From Chromatiales bacterium (lineage in GTDB: Bacteria > Pseudomonadota > Gammaproteobacteria > SZUA-140), in NCBI GenBank assembly GCA_031285245.1, contig JAITWN010000162.1, forward strand, positions 1 through 5,450: 5,450 nt of DNA. The letters run 5' to 3'. The notes beneath the pieces are model-generated. The model saw only the letters and a list, made by a program, of their open reading frames with translations, did no database searches and had not been told where the DNA came from. A program made the translations under genes and the position numbers. This document shows, in pieces, positions 1-5,450 of this stretch (the first letter of the stretch is position 1; each line of letters opens with the position of its first letter).

Positions 1-953
1 CATTGCTCGAACCGAATACCGACCGAACTGTTCGCCGCCTCGGCGCGCTCAGCATCAGTCTGCGCTAACAGATAACTCTCGGTTTCCTGAATGGCAATGG
101 CGGAGCGATGCTGGATGAGCCGAGGCGCGAACTCCACCGTAGTGATAATCGTACCAATGACTATCACGACGATCGCAGATACCAGATAGCGGCGAAAGCG
201 CAGTGCATTCCTACCCTCGACCAGGAAGTACAATACAACTGGCATCGCCACCAGTACAGCCAACCATGCGCTGCGCGTACCCGATAGCATCGCCGCTGCC
301 AGCGCTAGCGCGATACCGAAAAAATGCACGAACAGCTTCACGCGTGGCGGATAGGTGTCATAACGCAGCGCAGCGAGCGAAATCACCGCCAGCAGCGCCG
401 CGATATTGCCGGCGAAAATCGGACCATAAGGCCCTTCGACGCGCGCATGGTGCATCTGGAATTCGTAGATGACGTAAGCACCGGCAAGCATGCCTGCAAC
501 AGGCGCCACGCGCAGCAGATACAGCGCGATGGATGGATAGCGCCGCAGAAATAGAAAGATCGGAATGGCAAACATGAATCTGATATCCGCCTCGTACCAA
601 CCAATGGATGCCTTGGTCCATCCGCTTAGCGTATTCGCAATCAATGTCACCACTACATAGAAAACGATGATCCCCAGAAACAGTTTTTCCTGCGCCTGCA
701 AAGGCCGCGCGTCCGAACGCGTAGCAACAATGGCTACGAGGGATATGAACCCAACCAGCGCATAAATCGTCGAGACCCAGTGCTTGAGCGAGATTGCAAA
801 CAGCGGAAAGGCGAAGAGTAGGGCCGCAATCAGCAGCGCGGCGCGTGGTAGCCTCGGCATCGGATCATCCCCTGAAAAAGCGCCCTGCAATGCAAGCACG
901 CGCTCAGAGCGCGGCGCGCTCGACTCTTCTCGTATGGCGTCAGGTTGATTCAT
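1..953 (-). CDS. O-antigen ligase / Wzy_C-family membrane protein, C-terminus beyond left edge
   Basis: The reverse strand is open without interruption from an ATG at 953 to the window edge, giving 317 codons with no stop. The protein is strongly hydrophobic, with about eight likely membrane segments (near residues 38-56, 61-78, 88-109, 125-163 possibly two, 176-195, 207-224, 227-245 and 257-275). At 224-230 it has SGTRSAW, which matches the SG(S/T)R.AW signature of the O-antigen ligase/polymerase (Wzy_C) superfamily. The last visible residues, SSVGIRFEQ, resemble the start of the large periplasmic loop of that family; the next codon begins TG, compatible with the usual Trp. Members either transfer undecaprenyl-linked O-antigen to lipid A-core (WaaL) or polymerise O-units (Wzy). 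The LPS-core neighbours favour ligase, but sequence alone does not separate the two. The start is uncertain: no Shine-Dalgarno precedes 953, whereas an in-frame ATG at 860 has a good one. An in-frame TAG at 990-992 limits any extension upstream. Confidence 0.82.
   Translation of the reverse strand, partial: MNQPDAIREESSAPRSERVLALQGAFSGDDPMPRLPRAALLIAALLFAFPLFAISLKHWVSTIYALVGFISLVAIVATRSDARPLQAQEKLFLGIIVFYVVVTLIANTLSGWTKASIGWYEADIRFMFAIPIFLFLRRYPSIALYLLRVAPVAGMLAGAYVIYEFQMHHARVEGPYGPIFAGNIAALLAVISLAALRYDTYPPRVKLFVHFFGIALALAAAMLSGTRSAWLAVLVAMPVVLYFLVEGRNALRFRRYLVSAIVVIVIGTIITTVEFAPRLIQHRSAIAIQETESYLLAQTDAERAEAANSSVGIRFEQ
868..873 (-). promoter_or_regulatory. Possible ribosome binding site for an alternative start at 860
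   Basis: On the minus strand AGGGGA lies 7 nt before an in-frame ATG at 860 (codon 32 of the long form). The protein from there begins MPRLPRAALL and enters the first membrane helix almost at once, as is usual for O-antigen ligases. The 31 residues between 953 and this point are polar and look dispensable. This makes 860 a serious rival to 953 as the true start. Confidence 0.45.
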
Positions 954-967
954 GAGGGAGACGTGAA

Positions 968-996
968 TGGACAGGGATGCACAACAATTCTATAGT
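968..996 (+). promoter_or_regulatory. Predicted sigma70 promoter of waaA
   Basis: The -35 TGGACA (968-973, 5/6) and -10 TATAGT (991-996, 5/6) are separated by exactly 17 nt. Transcription would start near 1003, leaving a leader of about 26 nt before the waaA ATG at 1029. Of the two divergent promoters in this gap it is the closer match to consensus. Confidence 0.5.
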
Positions 997-1015
997 CGCA
1001 CATTCACCCAGCCAA
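987..1015 (-). promoter_or_regulatory. Predicted sigma70 promoter of the O-antigen ligase-type gene
   Basis: Read on the minus strand, a -35 TTGGCT (1010-1015, 4/6 to consensus) is followed after exactly 17 nt by a -10 TAGAAT (987-992, 5/6). Transcription would start near 980, about 27 nt before the ATG at 953. This is a pattern match by eye only. Its -10 box shares two base pairs with the -10 box of the opposing waaA promoter. Confidence 0.42.
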
Positions 1016-1028
1016 CCGCCACGGCCTG

Positions 1029-2285
1029 ATGCCCAAGGCAAACGCTAGCCCGCTCCGCTACGAGCTCATGATCAGTCTGCTCTCGCCGCTCCTGCTCGCG
1101 CATGGCGCCTGGATGTCGGTGCGCGACCGAGCCCCGCATCTGTTGCCGCAGAAGCTTGGTCTGCAAACCCCCTGGCGCAGCGACCACCCGATCTGGCTGC
1201 ACATGGCTTCTGTCGGCGAGGTAAACGCAGCACAACCATTAGTCACGGCGCTACGTACGCGCCATCCCGCGCTGCCTCTGCTCGCCACCACCTTCACCGC
1301 CACCGGCGCCGAAGCCGCGCGCGCGCGGCTCAGCACGAACATCGAACACGCCTATCTGCCTTTTGATTTTGGCTATGCGACGCGGCGCTTCCTCGCCAGC
1401 GCAAAACCGCGCTGCGCGCTCATCATGGAAACCGAAATCTGGCCGCGACTTTTTTATGAATGTCATCGTTTCAATATTCCGCTTGTCATCATCAACGGCC
1501 GGCTCTCGCAGCGCACGCTGAAAAGGCCCGCATGGATGCTCAACATCCTGCACGATGCGCTGCAAAACGTCGCCATGGTGCTAGCACGTTCGCCGACTGA
1601 TGCCGAGGGTTTTCGCGCGCTCGGCGTGCCTGAGGAACGGATTCAAATCATCGACAGCATCAAATTCGCAGCAACACCCAAAGAGATTCATCCCATCCCC
1701 CTGGGTCGTCCCTATGTGGTCGCCGCGTCCACGCATGATGATGAAGAGATGCGCATCACCACCGCCTGGCTTGCGTCAAAGCTCGCGCATTCGCATCTGC
1801 TCGTCATCGTGCCGCGCCATCCACAGCGCAGCGACAGCATCCAGAAACAACTGCGCACGCTCGGCGCCCAAGTCGCGCGGCGCAGCGCACATGAAGACGT
1901 CGACAACAACACAGCGATCTATCTCGCTGACACCTTCGGTGAGTTACAGAACTTCATGGCTGGCGCTGAGCTTGTGTTCATGGGCGGTACGCTGATTCCG
2001 CGCGGCGGACAAAATGTCATCGAAGCCGCGCGTCTTGAGCGCGTCGCGATCTTCGGACCACACATGGAAAATTTTGCAGAAGAGCGCGCCTTACTGCTCG
2101 GCTGTGAAGGCGCGCTTGAAGTTGAAAGCGCCGACCGCATGGTGATGTCCGCAGCCGCGCTGATCGCTGATCCATCGCGCCGCGCCGCGATGGGTGCAAA
2201 CGCCAAGCGCGCCATCGAAGCCAAAGGCGATATCGTCGCGCGTTACCTGGATGCGCTCGAGCCCTGGCTCAAAGCTGCACCGTAA
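1029..2285 (+). CDS. waaA: 3-deoxy-D-manno-octulosonic acid (Kdo) transferase
   Basis: This 418-aa protein fits the WaaA (KdtA) family, glycosyltransferase family 30, which transfers Kdo from CMP-Kdo to lipid IVA on the cytoplasmic face of the inner membrane; length is close to the 425 aa of E. coli WaaA. A short hydrophobic N-terminal anchor (about 14-27) precedes the acceptor-side domain. That domain holds SVGE (61-64, with the family's catalytic Glu), TTFTATG (87-93) and METEIWP (133-139). The C-terminal CMP-Kdo domain has ASTHDDEE (233-240), VPRHPQR (261-267), DTFGEL (301-306), GGTLIPRGGQNVIEAA (319-334) and GPH (343-345). The ATG at 1029 lacks a clear Shine-Dalgarno and gives roughly eight residues more than E. 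coli WaaA; ATG 1068 is an alternative but would shorten the anchor. The neighbouring Kdo kinase suggests this enzyme adds a single Kdo; that is inference, since residues fixing mono- versus bifunctionality are not diagnostic by eye. Confidence 0.96.
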   Translation: MPKANASPLRYELMISLLSPLLLAHGAWMSVRDRAPHLLPQKLGLQTPWRSDHPIWLHMASVGEVNAAQPLVTALRTRHPALPLLATTFTATGAEAARARLSTNIEHAYLPFDFGYATRRFLASAKPRCALIMETEIWPRLFYECHRFNIPLVIINGRLSQRTLKRPAWMLNILHDALQNVAMVLARSPTDAEGFRALGVPEERIQIIDSIKFAATPKEIHPIPLGRPYVVAASTHDDEEMRITTAWLASKLAHSHLLVIVPRHPQRSDSIQKQLRTLGAQVARRSAHEDVDNNTAIYLADTFGELQNFMAGAELVFMGGTLIPRGGQNVIEAARLERVAIFGPHMENFAEERALLLGCEGALEVESADRMVMSAAALIADPSRRAAMGANAKRAIEAKGDIVARYLDALEPWLKAAP

Positions 2286-2986
2286 GCTGCCGTCAGTGCG
2301 TTCCAAGCCGCATCATCGAAGTGCAATCCCGCATTCGCCGCTTTGAATTTATCAAGTGAACGACGCAAGCGCGCGAGATTGCCTTGCTGCCACGACCCCG
2401 GATCACAACGCTTCGCCTTGTCGAAATCGATCAGGTAAACCGCATCTGCATCAGTGAGCAGAATGTTACGCGCGTTGAGATCAGCGTGAAAGATGTGGTC
2501 CGCATGAAAGCGCGCGATGGTCATACCGATACGGCCCCACTCAGCCAGCGACAAAGCACGCGCCGCAATCATATCAGCGAGTGGCGTCGCGCCATCGATG
2601 TAGCGCGTGATGAGATCCGCGCTGTAAAACACGCCATGACGCTGCACGCGCGCCGCGATCGGATGCGGCACCGGTAATCCCGCGGCTTGCATCAAAGCCA
2701 ACAACTTCCACTCGCGCCAAGCGCGCGTGCGCTCAAGCCCCGTCCACAGATAGCGATCCGCGCTGATGCGCGCGATTAAACCGCCACGACGATAGTGACG
2801 CAGCACAAACACCTTGCCCGCATGCTTGAAAATACAGGCCGCACCGCGCCCCGAAGCTTCGGCTAACATAGCGCCGCTATGACGCCAGTGCTCTTGATCG
2901 AAAAATGCCGCATCCGGCGCGGCGATCAAATCCGCGTCGAAAAGAACATACATGTCGCGCTCAACGCGCTGCTCTGGTGGGGGCAT
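2243..2986 (-). CDS. kdkA: 3-deoxy-D-manno-octulosonic acid (Kdo) kinase
   Basis: KdkA phosphorylates the 4-position of the Kdo attached to lipid A precursor, using ATP, at the cytoplasmic membrane surface. From the ATG at 2986 the product is 247 aa, close to the 241 aa of the Haemophilus influenzae enzyme, and aligns with it from the N-terminus. It has a small kinase-like fold: GRG (47-49), LRHYRRGG (62-69), GLPVPHPIAARV (103-114), the catalytic loop HADLNARNILL (167-177, with Asp169 and Asn174) and the metal-binding DFDK (187-190). The open frame reaches up to 3094, but that extension overlaps the upstream GT9 coding sequence and has no family counterpart; ATG 2953 is a shorter option. The gene starts 1 nt after the stop of the GT9 gene, so the two are probably co-transcribed and translationally coupled. 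Its last 13 codons and stop overlap the 3' end of waaA on the other strand. Confidence 0.95.
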   Translation of the reverse strand: MPPPEQRVERDMYVLFDADLIAAPDAAFFDQEHWRHSGAMLAEASGRGAACIFKHAGKVFVLRHYRRGGLIARISADRYLWTGLERTRAWREWKLLALMQAAGLPVPHPIAARVQRHGVFYSADLITRYIDGATPLADMIAARALSLAEWGRIGMTIARFHADHIFHADLNARNILLTDADAVYLIDFDKAKRCDPGSWQQGNLARLRRSLDKFKAANAGLHFDDAAWNALTAAYGAALSQGSSASR

Positions 2987-2987
2987 C

Positions 2988-4019
2988 TTAGGCAGGTAAA
3001 AAATGTCTACAGGCAGTGAGTACTTCATTCGGCGTGATGTCCGCCATGCGGCGACTCGCTGCATGCAGCTCGATGCATTGCCCCGGCGCGACATAAGCGC
3101 CGCTGCTTGCTGGATTGGTCACGCCAAAGAGCGCCACTAAACGCGTGCCGACAGCGCCCGCGACATGCATCGCGCCGGTATCGGTAGTCACCAGCAGGTT
3201 CATGCGTTCGAGCATGGCTTTGTAGCGCGCGAAATCCGGCGTCGGCGTCAGCAGCGTAATCGCGCCATCACTCAGGCGCACGATCTGCTCGCCAAACGCA
3301 GCCTCTTCAGGCAAAAGATCCATCACCACACGCAGATCGATGCCGCGCGCCGCGCTTTCTTTGCGCAAAGCGCGCGCAAGCTCGGCAAAAGATTCCTGCG
3401 GCCAACGCCGTCCCGCATCGATCTCCGGTCGGCGCCAAGCTCGCTGCAGCCCGCTGTAAGTGGGATGCAGGCCGACCACGAAAGTATCAGGCGTAATACC
3501 CGCTGCCGCGTAAAGCGCACGAGCACGTTCGCGCGCGTCATCTGTCACCGGCAAGCTGATGCGGTAATCCTTATCTGGCGCCTGATTAGATGTCAGGCTG
3601 ATGATCCGCCACGCTAAATCCAAGCAAAGCTGCGCATAACGCTCGCCTCCCGCCTCATTACTGATAGTAAAGCCGCGCGTTGCCGCATGCGTAAACGCGG
3701 CAAAACTGGGATTGAGCTCGAAGCAGCAGGCGATATCGTATGACGCACTGCGCACCTGGCGCAGCAAGGTGTAGCGTTTTATGCCTGCAAGGAACGAATG
3801 ACGATCGTAGAGCAAAGTTTGCAAACGCGGTGCAAAATCACGAAACACGCGCTGCCCGTCGCGACTGGTGAGGAGATGAAACTCGGCCTGCGGATAATGA
3901 TCAAGCAGCGCCTGCACCGCGGGCGTCACCATCACCATATCGCCAACGCGACCGACACGTATCAGCAGGATCTTGCTCAAACGCTTCTCCAGCAACACCA
4001 GCGATACATGGTCTTTCAT
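2988..4019 (-). CDS. Glycosyltransferase family 9 protein, probable ADP-heptose:LPS heptosyltransferase
   Basis: This 343-aa GT-B enzyme of family 9 is expected to move heptose from an ADP-activated donor to the inner core in the cytoplasm. The N-terminal Rossmann strand KILLIRVGRVGDMVMVTPA (16-34) carries Asp27, in the place of the catalytic base of E. coli WaaC. The C-terminal half has LHPTYSG (184-190, where HPGSG is usual), GRRWP (203-207) and TTDTGAMHVAGA (278-289), followed by ALFGVTNP (296-303), the usual nucleotide-sugar region. I cannot tell heptosyltransferase I, II or III apart, so no symbol is given. An in-frame ATG at 4076 exists, but a perfect TATAAT at 4045-4050 lies inside that extension and GGGATGG stands 4 nt before the ATG at 4019, so 4019 is chosen. 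The residues gained by the longer start show no family match. The gene leads an operon with kdkA, supporting a role right after Kdo phosphorylation. Confidence 0.9.
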   Translation of the reverse strand: MKDHVSLVLLEKRLSKILLIRVGRVGDMVMVTPAVQALLDHYPQAEFHLLTSRDGQRVFRDFAPRLQTLLYDRHSFLAGIKRYTLLRQVRSASYDIACCFELNPSFAAFTHAATRGFTISNEAGGERYAQLCLDLAWRIISLTSNQAPDKDYRISLPVTDDARERARALYAAAGITPDTFVVGLHPTYSGLQRAWRRPEIDAGRRWPQESFAELARALRKESAARGIDLRVVMDLLPEEAAFGEQIVRLSDGAITLLTPTPDFARYKAMLERMNLLVTTDTGAMHVAGAVGTRLVALFGVTNPASSGAYVAPGQCIELHAASRRMADITPNEVLTACRHFLPA

Positions 4020-4023
4020 GCAC

Positions 4024-4030
4024 CCATCCC
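4024..4030 (-). promoter_or_regulatory. Ribosome binding site deciding the start of the leftward GT9 gene
   Basis: GGGATGG on the minus strand ends 4 nt before the ATG at 4019. It is a purine-rich partial Shine-Dalgarno downstream of the predicted transcription start near 4038, which supports 4019 over the upstream in-frame ATG at 4076. Confidence 0.45.
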
Positions 4031-4034
4031 GTAA

Positions 4035-4050
4035 TATAGCGGCCATTATA
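4035..4050. repeat. Imperfect palindrome TATA-N2-GGCC-N2-TATA over the operon promoter
   Basis: Positions 4035-4038 and 4047-4050 both read TATA around a central GGCC (4041-4044), with two mismatched bases on each side of the centre. The element covers the predicted -10 and transcription start of the leftward GT9-kdkA operon. It could be an operator or merely a by-product of the AT-rich promoter; no known regulator site is recognised. Confidence 0.25.
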
Positions 4051-4071
4051 CATGTCCGTATCCTGCGTAAA
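4045..4071 (-). promoter_or_regulatory. Predicted promoter of the GT9-kdkA operon
   Basis: A perfect -10 TATAAT occupies 4045-4050 on the minus strand. The best -35 candidate is TTTACG (4066-4071, 4/6) with a short 15-nt spacer, so the -35 side is weak. Transcription would start near 4038, about 19 nt before the ATG at 4019. No equally good promoter is visible for the rightward gene at 4089 in the same gap. Confidence 0.5.
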
Positions 4072-4088
4072 GACACTCCGGAAAACTC

Positions 4089-4490
4089 ATGAATCTCTCT
4101 GCGGAAATCTCGGTCGGCGAATTCCTCGACAAGGTCACCATCCTCGAGATCAAGTCCGAGCGCATCGGCGACCCCGCGAAACTGAGCAACGTCAAACGTG
4201 AGCTCGACACTCTGCGCAATATCTGGTCGGCCTCGCCTTTCTCACGGCAAGATCTCGTGGCCGAGATCGCCGAGCTCAAACGGATCAACGAAAAGTTGTG
4301 GCAGATCGAAGACGACATCCGCGACAAAGAAGCCGCTGGTGCGTTCGACGATGTTTTTATTCAACTCGCGCGGGCAGTCTACATCACCAATGATGAACGC
4401 GCGGCAGTGAAGCGCCGCATCAATGTCAAAGTGGGCTCGACACTGATCGAAGAGAAGTCCTACGCCGATTACCGGCGCGACGGAAAATAA
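4089..4490 (+). CDS. Small conserved protein of unknown function, probably DUF6165 family
   Basis: The 133-aa product is soluble and charged, with no signal peptide or membrane segment. From memory it matches the family named DUF6165, whose hallmarks are visible: SVGEFLDKVTILEIK (8-22), LKRINEKLWQIEDDIRD (63-79), ARAVYITNDERAAVKR (94-109) and a C-terminal EEKSY (121-125). The middle (about 17-80) is rich in heptad-like Leu/Ile spacing and is probably a helical hairpin or short coiled coil. The biochemical function is unknown. It starts a rightward unit and ends 9 nt before a GT9 gene, which suggests a part in core-sugar transfer or in oligomerising the enzyme; that is inference from position only. 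ATG 4089 is preceded by a weak GGA 6 nt upstream, and the conserved SVGE block begins at residue 8, so little room exists for a later start. Confidence 0.85.
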   Translation: MNLSAEISVGEFLDKVTILEIKSERIGDPAKLSNVKRELDTLRNIWSASPFSRQDLVAEIAELKRINEKLWQIEDDIRDKEAAGAFDDVFIQLARAVYITNDERAAVKRRINVKVGSTLIEEKSYADYRRDGK

Positions 4491-4499
4491 ATTCCGCGC

Positions 4500-5450
4500 A
4501 TGGCAGCCGGCCGCAGCAAACGCATCCTCGTCGTACGTAACGACAAGCTCGGCGACTTCATGCTGGCATGGCCGGCGCTCGCGATGCTGCGCCGCTCGCT
4601 GCCAGATTGCGAGCTGCATGTGCTGGTCAACGCCTACACCGAAGGTATGGCGCGGCTGTGTCCGGCAGTCAACGAGGTCGTGCTTGATCCTGGCCCAGAT
4701 GGCGATCGCGCAGCGCAGCGCGCGCTGATAAAAACGCTGCGTGCACAGCGTTATGATGTTGCAATCACGCTTTACTCGACCACGCGCATCGCCTGGGCGC
4801 TGCTGCGCGCGGGCATCGTCTATCGCTTGGCGCCCGCCACCAAATTCGCGCAAGTGCTCTACAATCACCGGCTGACACAGCGCCGTTCGCGCTCGCTGCA
4901 ACCGGAATACGTCTATAACGAAGAACTGGCGCAGCACTATTTGCAAGAGATCGGGGTACAGCCCATGCGCGGCGAAGCACCATTTCTCAGCTTCAATAAA
5001 GACGATATCGCCACACTGCGCGCCGCTTTTTGCGCGCGGCACGGCATCGATGCCAAACATCAGCTGATCTTCCTGCATCCCGGCAACGGCGGCTCCGCGC
5101 GCAATCTCGATGCTGCGCAATACGGGGCGCTCGCAGCACACCTGCAATCACAACACGGCCATCATGTAGTGATCACCGCCGGACCTGGCGAAGTCGAACA
5201 CGCGCGCGCGATCAGCGCCTTACTCAGCGATACTCCACACACGGTTTTTGCTTCGACCGCAGGACTCGCACGCTTCGCCATGCACATCGCATATGCCGAC
5301 CTGTTCATCGCCGGCTCCACCGGACCACTGCACATCGCCGGCGCACTCAACATCAACACTGCGGCTTTCTACCCAAGGCGGCGCTCAGCCACCGCCCTGC
5401 GCTGGCAGACCATCAATACACCAGAACACCGCTTGGTATTTTCACCACCT
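4500..5450 (+). CDS. Glycosyltransferase family 9 protein (heptosyltransferase-like), C-terminus beyond right edge
   Basis: An ATG at 4500 opens a frame of 317 codons that reaches the window end without a stop. The N-terminus has the GT9 Rossmann strand RILVVRNDKLGDFMLAWPAL (8-27), with Asp19 in the place of the catalytic base. The donor domain shows FLHPGNGGSARN (191-202), a VVITAGPGE strand (223-231) and AGSTGPLHIAGAL (271-283), then an AFYPRRR segment (289-295). Members transfer heptose or related sugars from ADP-sugars during LPS core assembly in the cytoplasm. It differs clearly from the other GT9 protein here: it has GSTG where that one has TDTG, so Ser273 sits at the usual Asp position. 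The substrate is therefore probably different, and I give no symbol. Only some tens of residues are likely missing, judged by a family length near 330-370. No strong Shine-Dalgarno is seen; the start 9 nt after the upstream stop suggests translational coupling to the 133-aa gene. Confidence 0.88.
   Translation, partial: MAAGRSKRILVVRNDKLGDFMLAWPALAMLRRSLPDCELHVLVNAYTEGMARLCPAVNEVVLDPGPDGDRAAQRALIKTLRAQRYDVAITLYSTTRIAWALLRAGIVYRLAPATKFAQVLYNHRLTQRRSRSLQPEYVYNEELAQHYLQEIGVQPMRGEAPFLSFNKDDIATLRAAFCARHGIDAKHQLIFLHPGNGGSARNLDAAQYGALAAHLQSQHGHHVVITAGPGEVEHARAISALLSDTPHTVFASTAGLARFAMHIAYADLFIAGSTGPLHIAGALNINTAAFYPRRRSATALRWQTINTPEHRLVFSPP

Noticed and set aside
203..621. Short frames of 73-89 codons on both strands near the left end.
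   Set aside because: They overlap the continuous 317-codon membrane-protein frame, which has clear family signatures and a consistent transmembrane pattern.
990..1565. Minus-strand open frames of 81-104 codons opposite the waaA 5' half.
   Set aside because: They lie antisense to conserved WaaA motifs, have no ribosome site and carry low-complexity Arg/Gly/Ala-rich sequences typical of shadow frames.
2259..2270. Inverted repeat GAGCC-CT-GGCTC near the waaA stop as a terminator.
   Set aside because: The stem is only 5 bp, the 2-nt loop is too tight, it lies within both coding sequences, and no T-run follows on either strand.
2987..3094. Longer 283-aa form of KdkA starting at 3094.
   Set aside because: It would overlap the upstream GT9 gene by over 100 bp and adds 36 residues absent from the H. 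influenzae enzyme; the 2986 start gives the family length.
3165..3617. A 150-codon plus-strand frame inside the leftward GT9 gene.
   Set aside because: It is antisense to conserved GT9 motifs and its Arg/His/Gln-rich product resembles no family; a shadow frame.
4020..4076. Longer 362-aa form of the leftward GT9 protein starting at 4076.
   Set aside because: The extra 19 residues match nothing in the family and the region contains a perfect TATAAT and the predicted transcription start, so it would not be transcribed from this promoter.
4242..5147. A 301-codon open frame on the minus strand, antisense to the 133-aa gene and the rightward GT9 gene.
   Set aside because: It spans two well-supported family members in opposite frames, its product is rich in Cys, Arg, Gln and His with no recognisable domain, and long antisense frames are expected in GC-rich genes of this codon use.

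Overview
This window is a lipopolysaccharide (LPS) inner-core and ligation locus of a Gram-negative bacterium, most likely a gamma- or betaproteobacterium. That reading rests on a Kdo transferase (waaA) beside a Kdo kinase (kdkA), two glycosyltransferase family 9 (heptosyltransferase-type) genes and an O-antigen-ligase-type membrane protein. Kdo kinase is typical of lineages such as Haemophilus, Vibrio, Bordetella and Xanthomonas. The DNA is GC-rich, GCG/CGC-type codons dominate every gene, and nothing looks recently imported. I cannot name the genus.

Layout, left to right. Positions 1-953 (minus strand) carry the N-terminal 317 codons of a Wzy_C/WaaL-family integral membrane protein that runs off the left edge. 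A 75-bp gap (954-1028) holds two divergent sigma70-like promoters whose -10 boxes overlap. waaA (1029-2285, plus) follows. Its 3' end overlaps by 43 bp, tail to tail, with kdkA (2243-2986, minus). kdkA lies 1 nt downstream of a GT9 gene (2988-4019, minus), so these two form an operon read leftwards from a promoter with a perfect TATAAT at 4045-4050. A 69-bp gap (4020-4088) separates it from a rightward pair: a 133-aa protein of a small uncharacterised family (probably DUF6165, 4089-4490) and, 9 nt later, a second GT9 gene (4500 to the right edge, partial).

How they fit together: WaaA adds Kdo to the lipid A precursor. KdkA phosphorylates that Kdo, which in studied species goes with a single-Kdo inner core. 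The GT9 enzymes then probably add heptose or a related sugar from an ADP-activated donor on the cytoplasmic face. The WaaL-type protein would join O-antigen or another polymer to the finished core on the periplasmic face. The least understood member is the 133-aa protein coupled to the second GT9 gene. No RNA genes, CRISPR arrays, insertion sequences or intrinsic terminators were found, and no stretch over 300 bp lacks a gene.
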